From contig CM077115.1 in the NCBI GenBank assembly GCA_039619475.1, positions 145,890,274 through 145,954,273 of the forward strand: DNA of 64,000 bases, read 5' to 3'. This DNA comes from Icerya purchasi (Eukaryota; Arthropoda; Insecta; Hemiptera; Monophlebidae). Positions 46,685 through 58,807 of this stretch are shown here, piece after piece. The position numbers and the translations under genes were made by a program. The notes beneath the pieces are model-generated. The model searched no databases. It was not told the DNA's origin and was given only the letters and a program-made list of their open reading frames with translations. Each line of letters begins with the position of its first letter. Position 1 is the stretch's first letter.

Positions 46685-47420
46685 AAAACTTCTTCTTCAT
46701 CCGCTATCTCCATTTTAAAGGTTGACGATCCACAATCGTAATTTGTTTCTATCAACGGGGCTGATTGGAAAAGTTCTGTTGCGGAACAGTTGAATAAGTT
46801 GCTAAGATTGTCCATCCATAAAATTTGACGTCTTCCTCTCGATCTCTTCCAGGCAATTCAAGTAGTATTTTTAGAATGGTACGCCTCAATCCTCTCATGA
46901 TGTGTCCCAAATACTGCAGCTTCCGTTTTTTGATGGTTTGCAGGAGTTCAAGATTCTTCCCCCCAGTCTGTTAACTACTTCAATATTCTTCACTTTTTGA
47001 GTCCACGGTATTTTTAGGATACGTCGATAGCAGTACATCTCGAAATCGCTGATCTTTTTCCTAGTGTTGAATCTAGTGCGTTCAGCATTCATAACCATAT
47101 TATTGTAGGGTGAAGAAAATGTAGCGCCTCAGGAGTCTGATTCTCAGTTCCAATTTCAAGTCTTGACGTATAGATTCTTCATTCTTATTAGTGCCCTTCT
47201 CGCTTGCTTAATCCTGCTACGTATCTCAGGTCTGGAAGTACAATTTTCTTCGAGCATACTTCTCAAATACTTGATGCGTGAGACTTGATCAATTTTTTTA
47301 CCGTTTATTTTTTAATTGGCTTCTTTGAGAATACAATTACTTTTGTCTTGGATGCATTGATTTTTAAACCGTATGCAACACTTTTCAGATTCATGATATA
47401 TATATTAAAAGTATACTCCA
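46685..47420 (-). pseudogene. LINE RT C terminus with GAAGAAGAAG tail
   Basis: Minus strand: YGLKINASKTKVIVFSKKP (near 47320-47375), KKIDQVSRIKYLRSMLEENC with TSRPEIRSRIKQARRALIRM (near 47170-47300), then after a break ISDFEMYCYRRILKIPWTQK (near 46990-47060) and a frameshifted C terminus. The tail GATGAAGAAGAAG is at about 46685-46697. The same LINE type as 34562-35170, but a different copy with its own sequence. The YADD box would lie just beyond 47420 and is missing. Confidence 0.85.
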
Positions 47421-47626
47421 CTTTTCTTTTAAAATCATCCAACTTCTTTTTGATTTAAATCTATTTTTGAAAAAACTGAAAAGAAAGTTACAACGAAAAG
47501 TACTATTTTAAACATGTAAACGAAACGTTATCTGATATATTGCAGATAGTAACGAACAAATTCGTTTGAAATATAAACGCGTTTTAAGTTTGACATAAAA
47601 ACGAGTACATGTTCGGATATTTTTTT

Positions 47627-49040
47627 TTTTTTTGTTAGGAAGCATGTATTAACCTTCGTCGGGCCGCACAGGTACAATTATAACTTTCGGTCAGATAAGG
47701 ACAATATAAAGGTACTAACGGATGAGATAATCAAAAAAGATGTGATCGGCGTCGCAAATCGCCGCTTCATTTGGGTGGAGAATTTGGAGAGGAGACAAGG
47801 GAAAAACGAAAACGAGAGGAGGGAAGAGCAGAATGGACAAAACGTAAGCGAATCATAGAAATGACAACGGAACGGGGAAATGAAGGAAACTCAAAGAATC
47901 AAGGGTTAGAAGGAAGACTAGGCTGTACAAACAGATAAAAGGATTGATCGTTACGAAAGGAGGAAGGATAAATATCTGACCAAAGTTTAAGATGAAATTT
48001 AGTACATAGGGAATTCAAGTTGGAGGAACTTTTCTGACATCTCTACATTTATCGATTAGATTATGTGCGCCAAATTAAAAAAAAAGAAAAAGTGTTAACC
48101 CTTTTCTAAAATGTAGACTTAAGTTGTTTTGATCCCCGTAAACGGTGGCATAGGTACACTTGTACCTAAAATCTAACTGACGGCTGTTTTCTTTCTTGTT
48201 GTTTCTGAGTGTAGGTCCTTAGCTAGCATGGCTCAGAAAAAAAAAAAAAAATACCTTGTATATTTTTTATATGTAGATGATATATAAAACAACATTTTTT
48301 TTCTTCAAATGGTATTTTGTTTTATGTATATTATATACAATCAATTATAATATTAAAAAAATGGTTATCAATAAAAAAATGAATTTTATTGTACATTTTC
48401 ACGAGAAATACATGTTATTTTGGATACAGAATGTTCACCACACACAGGATTGTTGATACATATTATTATACACACTTTTGTCTTGTTTTACGCTGTTTTT
48501 TTCTTTTAATTATACGGTAAAAATAGCAACTTCCGACTGCCAAAGTTGGTTCACGACTGCCATGAGACACTCGAAGAGGATCAACTGCTGTTGTTATACC
48601 TATGCTTCGCCCAAGCACCATTTACAAAGCACCCCGAAGAAATTGACATCTCTTCAGCATGCGGTTTCGACCGCGAGCTTAAATTAAAGGCATGCATAGG
48701 TCTTTAGCAAGGTCCTTCAAAAATTGATCCTTTGACTTCAGCAATGGGTTGAGTTCGCGGTTTCTTAATATAGGATGCTAAGCTAGTAACATCAATCATG
48801 TTATAAATAAAATTGTCCCTTACCTGTTTATTAGCCCTGTAATTACCCGACGATACCTAATATTATCACTTTCGTTATTATTGTTATGTTCAAGGAATTT
48901 TAATCATTAAATTAAACTACGACCAATAAATAATAGCTCTATTCTGATTGTGACAATTTTGAAAGAAAACCTAGAAAGGGGTACAATTGTACCTACGCCA
49001 TCTATTAGCGTTGCAAAATTATACGGTCCGACAAAGGTTA
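47627..49040. mobile_element. Possible piggyBac-like insertion with TTAA ends
   Basis: TTAACCTTCGTCGGGCCG at 47651-47668 and, inverted, TTAACCTTTGTCGGACCG at 49040-49023 form 14-bp terminal repeats (CCTT.GTCGG.CCG, two differences) with TTAA outside each, the target site of piggyBac elements. Short palindromic GGTAC...GTACC motifs lie near both ends and near 48150 (GGTACACTTGTACC, GGTACAATTGTACC). No transposase was recognised; the 69-codon frame at 48478-48687 has several cysteines but no clear domain. A LINE piece lies inside. An A run lies at 48238-48251. Confidence 0.4.
47735..48030 (-). pseudogene. I-type LINE C-terminal piece
   Basis: Minus strand: LWSDIYPSSFRNDQSFYLFV near 47920-47985, MIRLRFVHSALPSSRFRFSL near 47800-47860, and RDADHIFF near 47735-47760. 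These match the frame at 29170-30201 (LWQDIYPSLFSNRHSHYRFI, SLIRLRINHSLLPSSRFRFA, CDANHIFF). The RNase H part and the tail are absent. Confidence 0.85.
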
Positions 49041-50737
49041 AACAAGGTACTCAAGAGCATAGTGCGTAATGTACGCCCGTTTTAAATAGAAATCATAATA
49101 ATTCTGTTTTCTCTTAGAATCACGTGTTTCTTCTTAAAAATCTTCGCTCGGTGTAATGCTTTGTTTCATACTAACTAGAAAAATTAAGATTGTAATAATC
49201 CATGACGAAAAATAATACAAACGAAACAAATGTTCGTACAAAAATAATTTCAATGAAACAAAATCCACGCTATTACACTAGGTAATATTCATATCAAATC
49301 GTAAACAGCACAATATGGATTATTCAAAAAGGGTAACTGTCAGTCCCCGGGCTCTTGTATTTTATACTAAATATACACGTGCGACAACATGACCAAAACT
49401 ATTTTATTCCGGATCACTTAAAACGGTGACTTGGCCGATATTTCAAAGAGGGAGGCCACAGCAAATTGCCGTATGTGAACGCTTTGTAATACACAGCGGG
49501 AAGCATTGTCAAGAATTTTGCAACACCCAAAACAGCAGCTTGCTCACAACTGATTTAGAAATAACCTAAATCAGGTGTCAACCATGTGACAATGTAGATC
49601 TGATAAAATTTTCGAAAAATCAATAGTTCGTTTTAGACTAGTAATTTGTTGCGTTTTTTTATTAAACATTTGCAGTGCAAAAAAAAAAAAAAAAAACAAT
49701 TTTAAATCCTGTTAATCACCCGTGACTGATCGAAGTCATGGTTAAATCACCATTTTATAAATTTTGAGGTTTTATCTTATTAATTTGAATATCTTTGCAC
49801 ATTTTTTTTTCCTTTTTTTTGTCGGCCGATTGTTAATTTTATTTTTCGATTATGTAAATTTTATTTTTCGATTATTATTGAATCTAAGAAACGTTTTCAA
49901 TGCATTACTAATAAGCGGGCAACTTTGCGACCATTCACTATTTCACGGATGCTTTATTCGATTAATTGACTTCACTGGATTTTCTGGTTGACTGTACTGA
50001 CAAGGTAAAGTGAATTTTTTCTTTCATTGTCTCAGCTATTCCTTCATGGTCACACATCGTTTCAGGTAATTCGATAAGCTATTCTTATTTTACAGCGAAA
50101 GATAGCCTTTTAGGCGCTTATGTACTAGAACGTTTTTCTGTTATTACTTTTCAGAAACACGCCAATCGCGGAGTACATTTTTTGGAAACATTCCGCACCA
50201 GACTCAGAACGCAGCGGGAAATCGCACATGAATTGCGCACCACACTCGATGTAGCCCGCCCGCTGAGAACTCGAATTACGCACCGCCTTTAAAAAAAAAA
50301 AAACACTTTGAAAATCGACGAAGGAATTAAAAAATGAGTAAAAGTCGCTCTTTCAGTGACTTCCAAAATGTGTTGTCAATTCGATGGAACGTTTTTACTA
50401 TTTGGAATAACGGAACTACATTTCAATTGCTTTAAAAAGACTCCTTAAAGGTTTGCGAAAAGTAGGCTATCATCTCGCTAGCAATGCGGTTCTTATTCTG
50501 AATATTTTTAACAATCTAGGAACGTAACCATCTAAGGAATGTTGCATAAAGTAGAATAATTTTTCGCGCGAATATTATATAAAATAACGTAAATTACAAT
50601 AATTTCTAACTGAATACGTAAAATGTTTCATGAAGCTTTCACATTAATACAAAATACTTTCGTATCACCTGATTAATTTACATAAAATACAAATGTGATG
50701 ACCAAGTAAAATTTTCGAGTTTGACAAATTAAGCATC

Positions 50738-50740
<3 letters not shown>
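49041..50740. other. No gene seen
   Basis: AT-rich. A runs lie at 49680-49695 and 50289-50301. The 75-codon frame at 49764-49991 has no domain and an F/L-rich start. Confidence 0.5.

Positions 50741-50788
<48 letters not shown>
50741..50788. repeat. (TTA)n microsatellite
   Basis: About 16 copies of the triplet without interruption. Confidence 0.97.
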
Positions 50789-50791
<3 letters not shown>

Positions 50792-50946
50792 AAGTTATTT
50801 AGAGTTTGAGGGAACCAAGTTTCAGGAAGAAAATTTTAGTTCTGATTTTATCTTACCCATTAATCAGTGTTCAGTCTTAGTTATAAATTGTCATTTGCGT
50901 TAAAAGCAAATTTGTTTAAAATCGTAATTTTCTCATTTAGTGTACC

Positions 50947-51413
50947 ATCAAACAATATATAGTATTCTGCTTAAATATTTTTAATTAATAACCTTAATTA
51001 CAGTTACACAGTTATGTATTCTATTACACGAAATTAATCACTATTACATAAAATACACAACGTCATTTATTGAACTGTTTTAAATAAAATCAAAATAAAA
51101 TAAAATAAAGTAATTCATAAATACATAAATAAACTTGTCCGACCGGTTTCGCCTGTTTTAGACATAATCATAGACGAAACCGGTCGGACAAGTTTATTTA
51201 TGTATTTATGAATTACTTTATTTTATTTTATTTTGATTTTATTTAAAACAGTTCAATAAATGACGTTGTGTATTTTATGTAATAGGGATTAATTTCGTGT
51301 AATAGAATACATAATTGTGTAATTGTAATTAAGGTAATTAATTAAAAACATTTATAAAGTATACAATCACAGTTACGGAGAAAATCAAACATAATATGGT
51401 ATTCTGCTTAAAT
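50947..51413. repeat. Foldback framed by 30-bp direct repeats
   Basis: Arms at 50979-51151 and 51175-51345 are reverse complements with few mismatches, around a 23-base loop. The arm ends next to the loop read GTCCGACCGGTTTCG and CGAAACCGGTCGGAC. Direct repeats of 30 bp (27 identical) lie outside: 50947-50976 and 51384-51413, both containing GTATTCTGCTTAAAT. The left one abuts the arm; the right one is 38 bases away. GAAACCGGTC resembles the 3' core of a hammerhead ribozyme, but the CUGANGA box is not intact. Confidence 0.9.
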
Positions 51414-51418
51414 TTTAA

Positions 51419-51628
51419 ATGACAACACATAAAAATTTACAATTAGTACAAATTGACACGTATATTAAAATGGATAGTTTTCGGCAAGGGATAATTCCAA
51501 CAAAACGTAAAAATATAAAATACAAACAAGTATTTATAACCAAGAAGAATGAATTAGCCCAATTGCAAACTGGCGAAATAGATAGGTTGCATTTTGCAAA
51601 TTTTTGTTCCTATAAAGCAATTGTATAG
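51419..51628 (+). CDS. Short open frame after the foldback, unknown
   Basis: A 69-codon frame that starts six bases after the right direct repeat. It is rich in K, Q and I and includes SFRQGIIPTKRKNIKYKQVF. I recognise no family with certainty. Its place after a foldback with a ribozyme-like motif, and a faint likeness of the RQGIIP stretch to the N-terminal region of Penelope-like proteins, raise the idea of a Penelope-like element start. No RT or GIY-YIG domain follows within the next 2 kb, so this is weak, and the frame may be chance. Confidence 0.25.
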   Translation: MTTHKNLQLVQIDTYIKMDSFRQGIIPTKRKNIKYKQVFITKKNELAQLQTGEIDRLHFANFCSYKAIV

Positions 51629-53490
51629 GTTCACTACGCCGTAATAGTCTATTTATAGTTTTATTTTAAATTTTATGATAATGTTCATGTTTATTTATGA
51701 GATTAAATTTAATTCGCATTTTTATTTATTATATAAGCTGTCGAACATTAAAAATGTAGTACGATGAAGCAGCCACCAGTTTTGGAACCTTTGTGTCTAA
51801 TAAATATCATGGTCCCAGTACCGTTTTCGCTCGTTTTTTAATATTTCATACCTGTAAACTTCCAGTGCGGAATTCGAGTATGGAGATTGCTAGACCTTTT
51901 TTTAACCGTCGGTCCAGGTAAACAACGGTGCCGAATTCGAGTATGGCCAATTTTCCTACCGTTTGGCTTCCGTTTTTATAGAAATCGGTTTATACTACTC
52001 CTTTCCATTTTCCTAGCCTGCGACTGAATGTAAAAGACAAAAATTAAAAAATGTAAATTTTTTAAAAGAACGAATAAAGAAATAAATATTTAATCGGAAA
52101 AACCTAATGAGCTGACAACGTAGAAAAAGTTCAAAATAATAAATCACATACTATATTACACTATATTAAGTTTAGTATAAAAAAAGTATAAAATATTAGG
52201 ATACCACATCAAAGCAGATCGCGTCATATTAGATTTATTGGTTTTGTACATTTACATGTATGTGATTAAACAAAAATTATTCAAGTCACACCGAAGGGCT
52301 CTAGCATGTTGAAGTTTTCATCGTCCAAGTGGACTCTTTTCAATTTTTTTGATATTTTTTTAAATATTTTTAACCGATTTGTTTGTTATTATATAATTTT
52401 ATAACACATTTCACTAATCGTGTTTGACATATTATTATTGCGAATTAATAATTTTGTGAAAAATATAAACACACGAGGAACTGTGAGCACAAAGTGAACA
52501 TTTACTCTATGGTAAATGTAAAAACTTAAATATAATTTCTTAACTGTTATCAGAGTAAAACACTTACGCGTTACGTATTTTCGCATAACATAGGAATTTT
52601 TCCGCGGGTAACGTATTTTACGGAATAACCTCCAGCCATTTTAATTAACCCAACGTAAGTGAAATTATGAAAAATTTCAATGTGCAGCAACACGGAATTC
52701 GAAACCCTACCCAAACAAAACACTATCGCCTAACTAACTTCGCCACGATAGCTGGTTTGGTATTAGCGTTTAACGGTGTACGCATAGACCTATTTACCGT
52801 TGATAAGAGTTTGCGTCTATAGAGAACCATAACGATTAAAATATTATAAGCCAATAACTCTGATAAATAAGTAAATGGATTAATCTCACCGATCTGATTA
52901 CCTATAGTACAATGAAAACAACAAAAGTGAATTAACGGAATGTAATCTCGATTTAACCATTTACGTACCGAAATAAATAAAAAAATAAAATGTTTTAGAG
53001 ATTGTTTTTGCAGGACAATAAAAGAAATAAAAAATAGTTCATTTTGTTATGTAGCCGAATGACGAAGTTAAATGAAAAGATCAAACCGGCGCCGGCATTT
53101 TTCGACAGCGTTCGTCAAGTCGTGGTAGAATATTGAGGAGATGATCGTCTGGCAATCGAAACGAACCAGCAAGGTGCTAGTAATCGAATCGGCCCGAAAC
53201 ACACGGTCTTGTATTTAATAAAGTCCGTAAACATATTTATAAAATATCATAACTTCGATTACCGCGTCACCCCCCGCGGTCAATACAGACCGAACCATCA
53301 AACCCGCCAGCCAGCAAGGAAGCAGCCACAGCAGAGTGTGATACGTACATTATTTTTAATTGATTGTTGTTGCTTGTTTTCGTTTGCGTATGTGTTTTTT
53401 CAATGGCCGGCTGTTCAAGAAATATCAATGCAGGGAGTTAGTGAAAATATACATTTAAAAAAAAAAACCTAAACCGCCCGATTTAACAAT

Positions 53491-53491
<1 letters not shown>
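51629..53491. other. No gene seen
   Basis: AT-rich noncoding DNA. A short GC-richer patch at 53080-53350 holds a frame at 53209-53472 without a domain. Nothing else recognised. Confidence 0.45.

Positions 53492-53556
<65 letters not shown>
53492..53556. repeat. (TAA)n microsatellite
   Basis: About 21 triplets, uninterrupted until an A insertion at the right end. Confidence 0.97.
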
Positions 53557-54894
53557 TAATAATTTAATTTTACATCTACGGTAATAATTAGGAGACCATG
53601 TAACAGCATCCATGAGAGAATAAAAGGAATACATATATATATGATGGTTACATTTAACATATGCCTCTGGTGGGGATAAAACGAATATATTGTTTCAATA
53701 TTTGTTTATGCATATTTTAATATATACGTATGTTCGGCGTTAATATTTATTACAATGATATTCACCTCTGTGGTGACTTGAATTGTTAACAACATTCGTT
53801 TAATTAATGGAAAAATATATTTGTAGTTAAAAAAAAAATGTTGAAAAACATACCGCTCCAGCTTTTTAATTTGTTAAGCATAATTTTAAAATTGATTCGG
53901 ATAGAAATTAATATCTTCGGACAGTCGAAGCACAGTAAAAAAAAAACAAAAAATACAAAAAATAAAACACATTAATCGATACGGAACTGAAATATGCCCT
54001 CTCTGACTTCGTTAATTTCACTTTGCATATTTTAGGTTAATTCCGTTCAAATTATTAGCATTATTAATAAGCAAAACACGAAAAAAATATTATCAATAAA
54101 GATGCGGTAAAACAATCTGATTCAAAAAGTAACATACTTCCTCGTTTAGAGAAATAATACAATCTTCTCTAAAAAAATTCAATAATTGACAAGGATCGAA
54201 TTTTCTACGTATGTTTAAAACAAATTGGCGCAAAAAAGAAAAAAAATTATAACGGTTACTTCAAATTTCTCGTTGAATTATAAAAAATGAAATACTTTGT
54301 CGTTTAAAAATCCCTATTAAAGATAACGCAGAAATCTCCGTATTAAGAAATTAAAGTAACACATAACGAAACAGCAAAGATACAAACCTCATGACAAGTC
54401 AAAGATTCGCAAAATGTTGTAAGAACATTTTCATGCAAAGCACATCTTGAAGAGGCCCAAACTCCTTGTTGATCTTGTATTTACTTGATTTTATAAATAC
54501 AACGAACTATTAACATTTGCAATTTATACATTCGCAAAGGACAACATATACCGATCGATTTTAATTTTCGTGAGATGTACAATTTTGCGAATGTACATGA
54601 CAAATTTGGTACAAAATCTGTATTGAAATTCTACGTTTTATTTTCCGGATCGCAATAACAAATACCATTTAGCAAATAAGCATTTACAATTCGTAATTTT
54701 CACCCGTATTAAGAAAATTCGTCGTATTTAATATTCCCTTGTTCATTCTCACGAAGCTAATCTCGAATTTACAAAAACAAATTTCCGTACAACCTCCGGG
54801 AAGAAGTAAATTTAACATTTGCGAAAAAATTTTGAAACGTATTACTCGCGAACGTTAAGGATTCTTACATGTTATTAATGACTACGTCATTTTT
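53557..54894. other. No gene seen
   Basis: AT-rich noncoding DNA with short A runs. Nothing recognised. Confidence 0.5.
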
Positions 54895-55540
54895 TTAATT
54901 TTTTTTCCTTATAATGGATTCGTTAACACGGACATTGGCTCAAGAACAGAAGAAAAGCGGGAAACTTAGATCTTTACAGGCCGACAAATAAAGAAATCAG
55001 AGCTTGGATTATACAAGGAGAAGGAAGGGAAAAAATGAACAAAATGGAATGGGAACTCGTTTGGAACGGAGTAAAAAGAAGTCTGTTCAGTTGAAAACGA
55101 CGAATAATCAAACATTACATGATCGGGGTCACAAATACAGTAGTTACTGGTATGCAATAGTCAATAAGAAGATGGCACGAGAGAAAAACGGAAAAGCGAA
55201 GAAGGGAGCAAACCAAATTGCAGGCGACCAAAATTGATTAGAGCGGCGCAAAGATGAATAGTCAAGAAACCAGGGGAAGCGAGGAAGGAAAAGTTGAATG
55301 GACAAGAAAAAGGAGTCCGGGTTAGAGAATGAGGAGTCCTAAGGGTTAAACCAAAATTTGGAATAAGGGAGTTATAGACAGAATAGTAATAGTAGATGAT
55401 GAGAAATTTGGAAGAAACCTAGAGAAAAGAGGAAGATAGCGGAGCAAGAGAGTCAACTGCCTCATTTCCCTCAATTCCGGTATAACCAGGAATCCGAAAG
55501 AGATCATCAGTTTGGATTGAGCGAGAAAGTCGCTAAAAAA
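54895..55540 (-). pseudogene. I-type LINE RNase H and 3' end, broken
   Basis: Minus strand: LFRIPGYTGIEGNEAVDSLA near 55460-55510 (last RNase H block with GNEAVD), then a frame with FGLLPSLFRFSLVPSSY near 55160-55220, CICDPDHVMFDYSSFSTEQ near 55090-55150, and the 3' end with GACATTGGCTCAAG (plus) after a T run at 54893-54906. Sister copy of 38600-39370, as shown by near-identity over more than 150 bp. Confidence 0.85.
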
Positions 55541-55774
55541 AAACGAAATCGCTGTTCATCTCTAGTTACGGTTTTTTCGTGATGTTGTTCTGTAACATTT
55601 TTTATCTAACGTCATTATTTGACGCGTTAGGTCAGTAGCACAACCGGGAATTTGTGAATAATTTCTCAGTTTAGCGTTTTTTACGGATAAAAAAAAATAC
55701 CGACCATTTAAAACACGGTAAAAATAACGCAGTTAGTGAAAACAACTCATCTTTAACCATTATAGATGAACTAG

Positions 55775-56085
55775 TATGGAAATGTTCAACTCTACATCCG
55801 GATGATGCAGTTATTTGCAACGCTGATCATGTGTTTTTTCAATGTTCATCTCTCTCCGTAGAGCGTTCTGCCTTGTATTCTTATTTACTCAAGCTTGGAC
55901 TTCCTAATCCTTGTTGTGCTTCCTATATCCTGTTCTTTCCTTCCCCACTAATCATTCCTGTTATATTGATTGCTTTTTAGATAAAATTTCTGATCGGATT
56001 AAAATATAACCGACTTCTTTCCTTACCTTTTGTTTCTGGGTAAAGGTGCATTAACGAGCCAAAAAAAAAAAAAAAAAAAAAAAAA
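55775..56085 (+). pseudogene. I-type LINE C terminus with poly(A) tail
   Basis: Plus strand: STLHPDDAVICNADHVFFQC, SSLSVERSALYSYLL, KLGLPNPCCASYILFFPSP, then the 3' untranslated end (TTTCTGGGTAAAGGTGCATT, AACGAGCC) and a run of about 25 A (56060-56084). Same family as 7132-7360 and 470-650. Only the last 90 or so codons remain. Confidence 0.85.
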
Positions 56086-56099
56086 GCTTGCCTCCTAGC

Positions 56100-56317
56100 A
56101 AGATCGATATATTCATAAATATGTATATATATATATAACTCGATCCCCTGAGCCCTACCGTAGTGGAACCGTATGACTACCTCCAAGGTATTCTGTTGCT
56201 TTTCATTGACTTTCATTTTTCGGGAAATTAAATAAAAGTGTTATCACGAACGTGACGCAAAAAGCAAAATTTTCTTACTACTCTATACATATATATATAT
56301 ACATATATATTATATAT
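56100..56317. other. Short TA-rich segment, no gene
   Basis: Holds short TA-repeat tracts near 56125-56140 and 56285-56320. Nothing recognised. Confidence 0.5.
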
Positions 56318-56720
56318 ATAACTCGCCCATTTTGGCCTCACAAGAGGCTGTGCCCCTTGACCCCTCTTGATTTCATTTCTGTCTCTTTCTCTTCTATACT
56401 TTGTATAAAATGATCAAAATTTACAACGTAATTCTTACTGGCATCAACACAAAAAGAAAAATAACATAATCACAAAAATCCTATTCTAACATTTAACTTT
56501 CATTATATAAAATTAATTCATTTTTTCGTTATATTTTTCGTTACATTTTCGTTATATATTTCGTTATATAATATTGTGACATTTGTAAAATAAAAATTAC
56601 AAAAATTCTATAAAATATAACAAACGTTACATAAAATTGGGACATTTTCGCGTTACATAAAATTGGGACATTTTTTCGAATGGGGGGTAGCCTAAGAATT
56701 ACGTTGTAATTAATATATGT
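56318..56720 (+). mobile_element. Three-copy interspersed repeat, copy 3
   Basis: Complete relative of 3165-3540: GGCTGTGCCCCTTGACCC start, TTACAACGTAATTCTTA at 56421-56437, ATAAAATTGGGACATTTT blocks, and TAAGAATTACGTTGTAA at 56693-56709, here an exact 17-bp inverted pair. It differs from copy 1 by extra TTTCGTTATAT pieces in the middle. Confidence 0.88.
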
Positions 56721-58596
56721 AACGAAAAAATTATAAACTTTATCGACATATAAGCAATAATCAATTAAAGCGGTAGAAATAGTAATATTTTGAAATATAG
56801 AAACCCCAGAATTTACATCTATTTGAGAAGGTGAAAATATACAATAATATTAAATATGACAACATATATGCACGAATTTTTGATAGTAAACAAGAATTTT
56901 ACTAAGGCAATAGCGTCTACACAAAATTGCCACATTACTAATATTAGCAGGAAAGCAGCGAAAGGGTTTAATAAACGAAGTTATTTTTTCTTAAATTATC
57001 AATAAATCATAATGTTGGTTCTTTCTTTTATTTAGAATTTACAGACGTAGTCGCAGGTGAAACATTAATTCGTTCGCAAAGCGTTGAAGTTATAATAAAT
57101 ATCAGCTCTAGTGTCAAACGCATAAAATTGAATTTTAAATTGAAAGTCGGAATACAAAACAATGCTAAACTTACTTCTCCGTATTCGTCGCAACGCAATT
57201 CTTTCATAACCCGCTTTGCAAGACTCTCATTCAAAAAACAATTTTCTCACCGATTCATTTTGTGCATGCATTAAACACTCGCAAAGTTTTGCGATAATGT
57301 AAGTCGAGTAAGTAAACTGGATAAGGGCCTGAATAGATAAACTAAAATATATATTTTAAATTGTTATCGACATAATCGATTAACTGCGATATGGTTAAAT
57401 AGTGGAACTGCTTCGAATCCAATATATTGAACATTGAAAGTGCAGAAAATTATCACTGTGTAAAATTAATATTTTCATTCGACCAATTTAATAATAGCGA
57501 TAAAAATTTTGTTTATTTCTTGTTTGTTTGTTTGTTTTTTTCGGTGGGGATTTAACGTACGTCTACTATTTACAGCAATTTTTCGACAGTAATTTGATTA
57601 GTTCTTTCAATAAAACAAATCTAAAGCGCTGAATCGCGCAAATCTGCATTAATATTATCTACGATAAAAGTCCAAAATGAAACAGATTAGTTAAATTCGC
57701 AACTCACTACCACATTCATTTTGTCGAAAGGTGGTAGCTGTGTTCTCTGTTATTAAATTGACGGTTGACATTTAACGAAGCAGATGAGCGGTTCCTTCTC
57801 GGACGATTTAGTGTGTCCATCGGATGCCTATATTTTATTGTATACGAATATATATACACAAGCGGAAAGAGCACCACCTCGAGACAATGGATGGAAACAC
57901 ATTTGCCAAAGAGGAGAAGAAACGGAAAACCGCCCCCCGAGTGAGGTGATTAGGTAGAAAGGGTAGATAACCTTGCAAGATGTACCACGTTGTTTATCGC
58001 ATCAAAATAATATTTTTAAAGGTTAATAATTTCTAGCTACCACTCGCTTTATCGATTATTGTTTACGGACAATAACTGATTATATAAACAACCGGGCTAA
58101 ACAAAACACTAAATGGCCTCCGACGTTAAGTGATAAAAAATATCACATTAATTAATTTCCTGTTTATCCTTTGACTATTATTTTAATCCAAATTATTAAT
58201 TATTAAATTCGTTCGTAGCAATTATTATCCGATATTAGCAGCTATCTAAAAATCCGCAAATAATGACCTTCGTAGTCGATAAATATTACGTAGTACACTA
58301 GAGTATTTCCCCGTTTTTGATTCATTTGTCGCGATTTCATTTATCAAAAGCTCCGACTAAGCGATTATTTTGAAAAGAAATTACGCAAAAAATGAAACTT
58401 TACCAGCTAACGACGTAATATCGATTAATAGAAATGTTTTCGGATTTCCGAAATGTTAAAATGTTAAGCATTCTCATATCTAAGAGGCAGTTTTCGTAAC
58501 TGAAATCCGGTATAATTTCTTTTTGAATGTTGTTTTAATGACCGTTATTGCAACGGGTATTTCATCGAAAAAGTAAATTAGTATGTAAAATTAAGT
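56721..58596. other. No gene seen
   Basis: AT-rich noncoding DNA. A small plus frame from ATG at 57784 (about 58 codons) has mixed composition but no domain or support. Nothing else recognised. Confidence 0.45.
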
Positions 58597-58807
58597 CCCA
58601 TATATCCTTAAGCCCAACACGGCACCAATAAGAGTAAGAAGTTTAGTTCCTTTCTCTTGGCCGCCTTTATTCTCGCAGATTTATCTAATGTCCAATTATT
58701 TCAGGCTGATTAAACCTCAGAGCCACTTGGATCCGGATCCAGACAAGTCTCAAACCCTGACCTCTAGTTTGGTAGCTAAGCACCTTAGCCACCGGGCTAC
58801 CGCGCTA
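58597..58807 (-). mobile_element. tRNA-headed SINE, minus strand
   Basis: The reverse complement begins GCGGTAGCCCGGTGGCTAAG, then GTGCTTAGCTACCAAAC, GAGGTCAGGGTTTGAGAC (B box changed from GGTTCGA to GGTTTGA), GGATCCAAGTGGCTC and GAAAGGAACTAAACTTC, as in the 22795-23072 copy. It stops after GTTGGGCTTAAG, so the last 70 bp and the tail are missing. Confidence 0.85.

Noticed and set aside
57784..57960. Short frame beginning MSGSFSDDL
   Set aside because: About 58 codons, no homology recognised, no supporting context.
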